Virus record (IMG/VR): IMGVR_UViG_3300025108_000009
Coordinates: 1-41,524 of that record
Reading direction: 5' to 3' (one strand)
DNA from: a virus
Length of the DNA: 41,524 nucleotides
The translations under genes were made by a program, and so were the position numbers. The number at the start of each line of letters is the position of its first letter. Position 1 is the first letter of the stretch. Shown here one piece after another: positions 7,192 to 11,931 of the stretch. The notes below the pieces were generated by a model. It had not been told where the DNA came from and made no database searches. It worked only from the letters and a program-made list of their open reading frames with translations.

Positions 7192-7380
7192 ATGGAAGTT
7201 ATATGGACACTACTGCTTACTGTTTGCACAGATGTCAAATGTTTGACACAAGATGTACAGTGGTTTGATACTTATGCTGCTTGCATTGAGTTAAAAGTGA
7301 TACACGAAGAGTATCCACCAGATGGTCATTGGAAAACTATAGACTTTGTATGCACCATTAAAGGTGCTAAACAGGCCTAA
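7192..7380 (+). CDS. Small early protein with hydrophobic start
   Basis: A 62-residue protein, the first gene after the left inverted-repeat arm, with an AAGGCA ribosome site 6 bases before its ATG. The N-terminus (VIWTLLLTVCT) is hydrophobic and there are four Cys residues (positions 12, 17, 31 and 53). The Cys and aromatic spacing (KCLTQDVQWFDTYAAC, then FVC) resembles the lysis-region protein at 3590-3793, so the two may be distant paralogs. Export or membrane association is possible. Its place at the entrance of the early region suggests early expression, but its function is unknown. Confidence 0.6.
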   Translation: MEVIWTLLLTVCTDVKCLTQDVQWFDTYAACIELKVIHEEYPPDGHWKTIDFVCTIKGAKQA

Positions 7381-7396
7381 AAATGACGAAAAAATC

Positions 7397-7438
7397 TGAG
7401 GGGGTATATAATATTAGTAGATGCGCGTGACCCCCTCA
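7397..7438 (+). promoter_or_regulatory. Hairpin with G-run/C-run stem
   Basis: TGAGGGGGT at 7397-7405 pairs perfectly with ACCCCCTCA at 7430-7438 across a 24-base AT-rich loop containing TATATAATATT. There is no U-tract, so it is not a classical terminator. The G-run resembles AGGGGGTCTT in the inverted-repeat arms. It could be an RNA-processing signal or a cruciform. Confidence 0.55.
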
Positions 7439-7455
7439 TGCCTTAAAATTATAGC

Positions 7456-7579
7456 ACATGCAAAACATCTTAGCCATGCCTAACATTATGCGCCACGTTA
7501 AACATTTCTTACATTTCCAACATGTTTAGCATTGCCTTGTGATAAATGTGCAACATGTGTGACATTTTTGACACACTTC
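7456..7579 (+). repeat. Array of ACAT repeats with 9-bp period, cluster 2
   Basis: ACAT starts at 7456, 7465, 7483, 7502, 7511, 7520, 7553 and 7562. Degenerate units (CCAT, GCAT, ACAC) lie in register at 7474, 7529 and 7571. Within clusters the spacing is exactly 9 bases; two breaks of 19 and 24 bases separate the clusters. The loose consensus is ACATKTNNN. The same units occur in the inverted-repeat arms. The array could bind a replication initiator, a repressor or the terminase; nothing in the sequence says which. Confidence 0.7.
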
Positions 7580-7612
7580 TGTGTCTCTCTCTATCTGTTT
7601 TTTTCCTATACT

Positions 7613-7618
7613 TATAAT
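7613..7618 (+). promoter_or_regulatory. Possible -10 element of a host-type early promoter
   Basis: A perfect TATAAT lies in an AT-rich stretch upstream of the early genes. There is no good TTGACA at 16-18 bases upstream; the nearest one, at 7568-7573, is too far (39 bases). It is offered as a weak candidate for early transcription by host polymerase. Confidence 0.25.
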
Positions 7619-7642
7619 ATATATAAACACCTGTCAAAAACC

Positions 7643-7677
7643 TGACACTTGTCAATATTCTGACGCTACAAGTGTCA
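7643..7677 (+). promoter_or_regulatory. Perfect 10-bp stem-loop
   Basis: TGACACTTGT (7643-7652) is the exact reverse complement of ACAAGTGTCA (7668-7677), with a 15-base loop. It lies just downstream of the candidate TATAAT. It could be an operator-like dyad for a DNA-binding protein or an RNA hairpin in the early leader. Confidence 0.5.
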
Positions 7678-8007
7678 AATATTAGTCGTTTACTTTCTCA
7701 ATTATTTGGTGTTAGTCTTTGTGGTGTCGAAGGGAACGACGCACTGCCTAGGCAGACAACAGCCCTACGACATAGGCCGAAAGAAAGCGCATAAGCGATA
7801 CGCTCAACCATGCTAGGCTATAGACTAAAAAAGAATAGCAGACTAAATACGAATATGGATTGACTAACAGAATAAAAGAGAATACCGTATAGAGACTAAA
7901 CATACGCTTGATAGCGATAAGACAACCGAAGTCCGTGGAACGGCGTGGCTACAGACCCTATAAAATCCTAGCAGTAGCTGGCAAGGTGGGGCGTAGGTCT
8001 GGTGCCA

Positions 8008-8049
8008 AGCTAGGCGTGGGCGGGATAGCAACCGTAAAAACGCCTAGCT
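8008..8049 (+). promoter_or_regulatory. 9-bp stem-loop in the early leader
   Basis: AGCTAGGCG (8008-8016) pairs perfectly with CGCCTAGCT (8041-8049) across a 24-base loop. It ends 45 bases before the start codon of the next gene and is close enough to influence its translation. It does not match a riboswitch or structured RNA class that I recognise. Confidence 0.45.
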
Positions 8050-8094
8050 ATTACAAGGTGCAATGGTGCGCCTATATTGAGAGAGGGCTTCATT

Positions 8095-8295
8095 ATGAAA
8101 ACCAAAACTATCAAGATGTTCGGCAAAACTGTAGCAGTAGTAGGCAAGCGGCCACGTGTTAGCAAGTATCGTTTCGGTGTTAGCAGTGGCAACACGTTTA
8201 TGGGACTGCATACAGGCAGGGTTAGCCGGTACTTACATGTGCCAGCATTGGCTAACCGTACATTCGGAGGTGTTGCAGACATTACACGCACTTGA
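8095..8295 (+). CDS. Small basic early protein
   Basis: A 66-residue protein starting at the ATG at 8095, preceded by GAGAGAGGG at a good distance. A TTG 18 bases earlier is less likely. The product is rich in Lys, Arg and Gly (KTIKMFGKTVAVVGKRPRVS) with no acidic cluster, Cys pair or membrane segment. I do not recognise a family. The basic charge and early position would suit a nucleic-acid-binding or host-takeover protein, but this is only inference. Confidence 0.6.
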   Translation: MKTKTIKMFGKTVAVVGKRPRVSKYRFGVSSGNTFMGLHTGRVSRYLHVPALANRTFGGVADITRT

Positions 8296-8305
8296 CATAT
8301 AGGGG

Positions 8306-8328
8306 ACAACAGTGCTAGTCATTGTTGT
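8306..8328 (+). promoter_or_regulatory. Imperfect dyad, possible operator
   Basis: ACAACAGTG (8306-8314) and CATTGTTGT (8320-8328) are reverse complements with one mismatch, separated by 5 bases. The dyad follows TTGACATATAGGGGAC (8292-8307) and lies 27 bases before the next start codon. The ATAGGGGAC string recurs upstream of the capsid gene at 25027-25035. The role is unknown; a protein-binding site or leader hairpin is possible. Confidence 0.4.
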
Positions 8329-8354
8329 ACCTTGTAATAGCTAGGGAGTAGACA

Positions 8355-8939
8355 ATGACTGTAGCAAACATACTGGCAATCTATAAACTTGCCAATCCAG
8401 AAGAGGTCAAGCATGGCATGACATGGTATCATGTAGCCAAGTGCGAGTGCCAAAAGATAGCAGACAAACACGACATATCGTTGCACATTGCAGTGGGTGT
8501 TGTGGCGGCACTATCGCCCAACAACAAGTGGCACAGAAACGTGACCAATGCAGACGACTTGATAGGTGCGTTTATGCGTGGCGACCATATCGAATCGGTA
8601 AAAGTTAGCACATACCATACCATGCGAGCCAAGGCGTGGCGCATACTGCAAGACATGCCAGACTATGCAGAGACCAAGGCTATACTCAATGGGCAAAAGA
8701 TAGTATGTTTCTATGAAAACATCATGGGCGAGGACACATGCACCATAGACGGACATGCCAGAAACATTGCGTATGGTGAGCGAGTAGGCTTGACGGATGA
8801 CAAGACTAACATAGGCAAAAAAGAATATGCCATGTTGCAAGATTTATATAGACATGCGGCAAAACAATGTGGTATCAAAGCATATGAGATGCAAGCTATC
8901 ACATGGGTAGCATGGCGCAGAATACACAACATTACATAG
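8355..8939 (+). CDS. Conserved-looking early protein, 194 aa (possibly DUF7178-like)
   Basis: The largest early protein, with AGGGAG before its ATG. Its motifs look conserved rather than random: GMTWYHVAK, VVAALSPNNKWHRNVTNADD, KIVCFYENIMGEDTCTIDGH and AITWVAWRRIH. Phage proteins with an ALSPxxxWxxN motif, a central D-G-H-A segment and a C-terminal QAxxW motif have been grouped as an uncharacterised family (DUF7178, from memory). The all-helical pattern with an Asp-containing D-G-H could fit a helix-hairpin-helix DNA glycosylase-like fold. That is speculative and no catalytic residue can be assigned. Confidence 0.7.
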   Translation: MTVANILAIYKLANPEEVKHGMTWYHVAKCECQKIADKHDISLHIAVGVVAALSPNNKWHRNVTNADDLIGAFMRGDHIESVKVSTYHTMRAKAWRILQDMPDYAETKAILNGQKIVCFYENIMGEDTCTIDGHARNIAYGERVGLTDDKTNIGKKEYAMLQDLYRHAAKQCGIKAYEMQAITWVAWRRIHNIT

Positions 8940-8963
8940 GGGGCTTTGACATGGAGGAAGACA

Positions 8964-9245
8964 ATGACTGATAACTATGACAGTGGGTTTGACCTAGTAC
9001 TATCTGACTATGAACGTGGATATCTGACTGCCTACTATGACACAGTAATTCTTCAAGACATGGCTAATTGCTGTGATGAAGATTGGTACGGCATCCAGAT
9101 AGGTGACAGGATGTTTGACCTGAACGCCTATACTGATGAGGATACAGGTAACTTTATCTGCACAGTCTACGAGTGCGATTGGGATGGTACACAGAACAAC
9201 TGGAAGACTAACTGCCGCCATAGCTGGACACTTACAGAGAGGTAA
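8964..9245 (+). CDS. Very acidic early protein
   Basis: A 93-residue protein starting at the ATG at 8964, preceded by an excellent GGAGGAAG site. Earlier in-frame starts at 8946 lack one. Asp and Glu are spread along the whole chain and greatly outnumber Lys and Arg, with many Tyr and Trp (DLVLSDYERGYLTAYYDTVI). It has five Cys. No family is recognised. Strongly acidic early phage proteins are sometimes DNA mimics that block host nucleases, such as T7 Ocr, but no sequence similarity to Ocr is visible. Confidence 0.65.
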   Translation: MTDNYDSGFDLVLSDYERGYLTAYYDTVILQDMANCCDEDWYGIQIGDRMFDLNAYTDEDTGNFICTVYECDWDGTQNNWKTNCRHSWTLTER

Positions 9246-9259
9246 GAAAGGATTAGGAC

Positions 9260-9589
9260 ATGACACTAGTAATCAACAACAAAGACTATGACGCACCACA
9301 AGAACACCTTGTCGAATCGTTAGGGGTACTGCCCTATTGGGTGACTGAGGCTGTGTTACTACAGGTGGATAGTCTGCCAGACTATCTAGAAAAAAGCTAC
9401 GGCTACCCATTGCACAAGTTTAATGGTACTGTGGCAGATGATGGCACATACAGCAGTGAGTATGACGAAGACCCTGACATGCCATACATAGGCAAGATGC
9501 AGACGCACAAGGGTACAGTGTACTTTTATCCGTACGCCTTGGTAGCAATACCAACTGATGACGGTTACACAGTGACGAGGATGGACTAA
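9260..9589 (+). CDS. Early protein of unknown function, 109 aa
   Basis: An acidic, Tyr-rich protein with AAAGGATTAGG before its ATG. It begins MTLVINNKDYDAP and ends GYTVTRMD, with several short beta-like stretches (GTVYFYPYALVAIPTDDGYT). No Cys pair, membrane helix or catalytic motif is visible. The following gene begins in a TAATG overlap, so translation is probably coupled. I do not recognise a family. Confidence 0.6.
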   Translation: MTLVINNKDYDAPQEHLVESLGVLPYWVTEAVLLQVDSLPDYLEKSYGYPLHKFNGTVADDGTYSSEYDEDPDMPYIGKMQTHKGTVYFYPYALVAIPTDDGYTVTRMD

Positions 9590-9813
9590 TGACTAACCAT
9601 TGCATAGAAAAACCACCAGAAAAAACATGGGCTAATGCCAAGTTGTTTAGGTGTGACCTATACGACACACGCTGGCCTGTATGCGGCACACGTTTAGTGT
9701 GGGTAGTAGTAGGCAGGAAGTGGGTGAGGTTTTGCACACCCATACAGCGAGACAAGTGGAAGATTAGACGCAGTGAGTGGGACAAGATACCAAGCGAGGA
9801 GTTTGTAAAATGA
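9589..9813 (+). CDS. Small basic, Trp-rich early protein
   Basis: A 74-residue protein starting in a TAATG overlap. It is rich in Trp, Arg and Lys (LVWVVVGRKWVRFCTPIQRD, KWKIRRSEWDKIPSEEF) and has four Cys. Charge and composition differ sharply from the acidic proteins on either side, which suggests a distinct role such as nucleic-acid or protein binding. No family is recognised. Its stop overlaps the next start. Confidence 0.6.
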   Translation: MTNHCIEKPPEKTWANAKLFRCDLYDTRWPVCGTRLVWVVVGRKWVRFCTPIQRDKWKIRRSEWDKIPSEEFVK

Positions 9814-10118
9814 TGAGAACATTACAGCTACACTTAGACGACAGCTACAGGCTGGACATAACACAGGACGGTGAAGGCGCACACACCATGACCCTAATGG
9901 AATACGACAAGCAGCGTAAGGGTTATGTGATTGTTGAGGCCATCGAAGTATACGAGGCACAAGAGATGTATGACCTACTATACGAGGCGTACCGTGGTGA
10001 CTTGTCTATCTGGACAAACCAGTACGTGGTGTCGTTAGACATTGACAATGACAACGAACCTATGCTAAGTCTTATCATAGACAATGACGTAGAGGAGATT
10101 GACAATGACAAAGCTTGA
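9810..10118 (+). CDS. Acidic early protein with Asp/Asn-rich tail
   Basis: A 102-residue protein. I chose the ATG at 9810, which has GAGGAG upstream and overlaps the previous stop by four bases; a GTG at 9777 is in frame but lacks support. The body looks like an alpha/beta fold (TLQLHLDDSYRLDITQDGEG, YVIVEAIEVYEAQEMYDLLY). The last 30 residues repeat Asp-Asn-Asp (LDIDNDNEP, IIDNDVEEIDNDKA). The DNA for these repeats, ATTGACAATGACAA, occurs twice, and the second copy supplies the next gene's start codon. Function is unknown. Confidence 0.6.
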   Translation: MMRTLQLHLDDSYRLDITQDGEGAHTMTLMEYDKQRKGYVIVEAIEVYEAQEMYDLLYEAYRGDLSIWTNQYVVSLDIDNDNEPMLSLIIDNDVEEIDNDKA

Positions 10119-10323
10119 ACTAAAAGACGATGAGATTGCAATCGTGTGGTCTGTTGAGGATGTAATGATAGAGTGTGACTGGCTCACAAAAGAACAAGCA
10201 CTTGATGTGTTACACAAGTTAAAGTCTTGGCATAATGCAACCATCGGTATAAATTTGAATACTATTCGTGACACAGGGGAATTTCTGTATGCACAGGGAG
10301 TAGAAGATGAGCATGTACATTGA
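10105..10323 (+). CDS. Early protein of unknown function, 72 aa
   Basis: Starts at the ATG at 10105 with AGAGGAG upstream, inside the repeated Asp-tail sequence of the previous gene. The product reads MTKLELKDDEIAIVWSVEDV, then LTKEQALDVLHKLKSWHNAT, then IGINLNTIRD. This looks like a conserved small phage and plasmid protein type with a short helical core, but I know of no assigned function. No Cys pair or membrane helix is present. Overlaps on both sides indicate one polycistronic message. Confidence 0.6.
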   Translation: MTKLELKDDEIAIVWSVEDVMIECDWLTKEQALDVLHKLKSWHNATIGINLNTIRDTGEFLYAQGVEDEHVH

Positions 10324-10507
10324 TACATACTGCAAGGACGTGTACTCTGACGATAGGCTAGAGTATACTGTCAAAAAAATGACAGCACTATCCATCAAGA
10401 TACAAGATGCAGAGTGGGATGGTGAGGATGTAACAGCTATGCGACAGCAACTACGCAGTCTAAAGCAACAGCATGAGGATGGCGTAGAGTTTACGCCAAT
10501 GTTCTAA
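10307..10507 (+). CDS. Small helical early protein
   Basis: A 66-residue protein overlapping the previous gene by 17 bases. A second ATG six bases in is an alternative start. The middle is a charged helix (VKKMTALSIKIQDAEW, then VTAMRQQLRSLKQQHEDG) with a heptad-like pattern that could form a coiled coil. It shares its last base with the next start (TAATG). I do not recognise a family. Confidence 0.55.
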   Translation: MSMYIDTYCKDVYSDDRLEYTVKKMTALSIKIQDAEWDGEDVTAMRQQLRSLKQQHEDGVEFTPMF

Positions 10508-10755
10508 TGAAGGTAACACCAGTACACAGAGCAGTGATGCAGACTAGACGGAGACAGACAATGTATCAGGGACGCAACAAGTATGATGATGCCTACGTTA
10601 TGGGCTATCACAATGGCTATCATGGCTTGACTTATGACAACCAGTATGATAAGAACAAACAGGCTCAGTATCATATCAAGTTTAAGATGGGGTATGTAGC
10701 TGGGGAATTGTTGCGTACCAATGAGGAAGGACAGAGCAATGAGCATGGGGTATAA
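10507..10755 (+). CDS. Small early protein with RMF-like Gly/Tyr motif
   Basis: An 82-residue basic protein starting in a TAATG overlap. Its centre reads DAYVMGYHNGYHGLTYDNQY and later FKMGYVAGELLR: two G-Y-x-x-G units flanking a short polar loop. This resembles the layout of ribosome modulation factor (AxxxGxxxGxxG, then GWxxG), a small protein that dimerises ribosomes. The resemblance is a pattern only. If real, it could mean that the phage modulates host translation early. Confidence 0.55.
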   Translation: MKVTPVHRAVMQTRRRQTMYQGRNKYDDAYVMGYHNGYHGLTYDNQYDKNKQAQYHIKFKMGYVAGELLRTNEEGQSNEHGV

Positions 10756-10918
10756 GAACTGTATGCACTGTAGTGGTGAGGCTGAAGCCTTGTACGCAGT
10801 GGATGGGATGATTGAATACTACTGCCCTGAGTGTCAGATGCAGTGGGCAGAAGAACCAGAAGCAGTAATCCAGTCACCACTTGAGACTTGGTTACTTGAG
10901 AATTATGGAGAAGCATGA
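10739..10918 (+). CDS. Small zinc-ribbon early protein
   Basis: A 59-residue protein. The ATG at 10739 has GAGGAAGG at ideal distance; an upstream ATG at 10721 is in frame but is part of that site. It has two CxxC pairs, CMHC at residues 8-11 and CPEC at about 35-38, forming a zinc ribbon, followed by an acidic tail (WAEEPEAVIQSPLETWLLEN). Zinc ribbons of this size commonly contact nucleic acid or RNA polymerase subunits. It lies just upstream of the phage polymerase genes, but its target is unknown. Confidence 0.65.
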   Translation: MSMGYKNCMHCSGEAEALYAVDGMIEYYCPECQMQWAEEPEAVIQSPLETWLLENYGEA

Positions 10919-11070
10919 TGGATGTACTACTTACAGTATGGATTGTATCTATGATAGCAGTAGCAGTAGTAGGTATGCTAGGTGACTATGAATCAGTGAC
11001 AGGTGTACAGTTTGTAGTCATGTTAGCAGGTGTATTCACCATCGGGATAGCAGGGATGCTATCCATCTAA
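10915..11070 (+). CDS. Small two-helix membrane protein (51 aa)
   Basis: A short frame beginning in an ATGA overlap with the zinc-ribbon gene; a second ATG follows at once. The product is almost entirely hydrophobic with two likely transmembrane helices, about residues 4-21 (VLLTVWIVSMIAVAVVGM) and 32-50 (QFVVMLAGVFTIGIAGMLS), joined by an acidic turn (GDYESVTG). Charge is minimal. It ends one base before the right inverted-repeat arm. An inner-membrane role is certain only from composition; superinfection exclusion or host modification are possible. Confidence 0.6.
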   Translation: MMDVLLTVWIVSMIAVAVVGMLGDYESVTGVQFVVMLAGVFTIGIAGMLSI

Positions 11071-11071
11071 G

Positions 11072-11154
11072 ACATGTCCTAAATGTAATACATGTTAAAC
11101 ATACTATAGTATATAGTTAAAGGGGGTCTTCTCATGGTTGTAACTTTAGAAACT
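11072..11154 (-). repeat. Right arm of the 83-bp inverted repeat
   Basis: Inverted copy of 7054-7136, 79/83 identical. The perfect 59 bases are 11072-11130. On the + strand this arm holds the ACAT units, the palindrome ATACTATAGTAT (11101-11112), AAGGGGGTCTT, which supplies the ribosome site of the polymerase gene, and the first seven codons of that gene. The CTAAAGTTACA motif lies here on the minus strand at 11139-11149. A transcript covering both arms could pair over 83 bases and hide the polymerase start. Confidence 0.95.
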
Positions 11155-11931
11155 AACCAAGACCTATTTGAGCATCAGCTTGAACTTGAGGCAGACATGC
11201 TGACAGGTGGTGTCAATCGCTTCAGGAAGGCCAGAGACAAGGCCATTGAAAAGGGTAGGGAATCACACCTGCCACATGGTAGAGCCATTGTGGGTACAGT
11301 TGTGGGGCAGGTAGCACAGGGTATAGAACAGTACCTAGCCAACCCTAACAATCCATCAAGAGACATAGCATGGAAGCGTGTCAGGGATATGGATGCAGAG
11401 CAGGTAGCCTACCTCTCAGTGGTGTCGTTGGTTGACAGCATCAGCAGGAAGAACACACTGCTGCATGTGGCACGTACCATTGGTACTAACATTGAGATGC
11501 AGGATAGACTAGACAGATGGGTACACGCAGAGGGTAGTGTAGCCAAGAACACAATCAAAGAGGCTATGAAGAAAGCCTATGGTGCTAGACGCTACGGCCT
11601 GACGCACAAGATGAACAAGGATGGGTACGAAGAATTAGCATGGCTGAAGTCAGAGCGTGTGCATGTAGGCTTTAAGATGGTGGACATAATCATCCAGCAC
11701 ACAGGCATTGTAAAGCTGGACACACAGCAGACTGAGCGTAGACGTAGGGCTACCTATGTCAAACCTACTGACGGTACGCTAGAGTTTATCCAAGCGTTCA
11801 ACGAATACATGGAAGTATCAAGGCCACGCTACTTACCCTGCATAGTGCCACCCAAGGACTGGACAGATGTACAGGGTGGTGGGTTTCATGGTCACGATAT
11901 AGATGAACTACCTATAGTGAGGCGCAAATGA
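11134..11931 (+). CDS. T7-family RNA polymerase, N-terminal polypeptide
   Basis: A 265-residue protein equivalent to about the first 300 residues of T7 RNA polymerase: the promoter-binding N-terminal domain. Matching landmarks are EHQLELEADM...NRFRKARDKA (T7 REQLALE...RFRK), VHVGFKMVDIIIQHTGIVKL (T7 IHVGVRCIEMLIESTGMVSL) and VPPKDWTDVQGGGF (T7 VPPKPWTGITGGGY). It stops just after LPIVRRK, matching T7 LALVR. The second gene starts in an ATGA overlap. The ATG has AAGGGGG upstream, lying in the inverted repeat. It should associate with the next product to form a two-part polymerase. Confidence 0.9.
   Translation: MVVTLETNQDLFEHQLELEADMLTGGVNRFRKARDKAIEKGRESHLPHGRAIVGTVVGQVAQGIEQYLANPNNPSRDIAWKRVRDMDAEQVAYLSVVSLVDSISRKNTLLHVARTIGTNIEMQDRLDRWVHAEGSVAKNTIKEAMKKAYGARRYGLTHKMNKDGYEELAWLKSERVHVGFKMVDIIIQHTGIVKLDTQQTERRRRATYVKPTDGTLEFIQAFNEYMEVSRPRYLPCIVPPKDWTDVQGGGFHGHDIDELPIVRRK

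Larger units (their letters stand above)
7381..8094 (+). other. 714-bp non-coding early control region
   Basis: No convincing gene lies here. The stretch holds a G/C-clamped hairpin (7397-7438), an array of 9-bp-spaced ACAT repeats (7456-7579), an AT-rich stretch with TATAAT (7613-7618), a 10-bp stem-loop (7643-7677), a perfect palindrome CTGCCTAGGCAG (7744-7755), three AGACTAAA boxes between 7822 and 7900, and a 9-bp stem-loop (8008-8049). In T7-like phages the physical ends, host promoters and early control sites lie between the large terminase and the first early genes, as here. A low-quality frame at 7908-8162 has a TTG start and overlaps the next gene; I do not call it. Confidence 0.7.

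Noticed and set aside
7568-7618. TTGACA (7568) and TATAAT (7613) as one promoter
   Set aside because: They are 39 bases apart, far beyond the 16-18 bases needed for a single promoter.
7908-8162. 84-residue frame in the control region
   Set aside because: It starts at TTG without a ribosome site, overlaps the well-supported small gene at 8095 in another frame, and its sequence shows no patterned motif.
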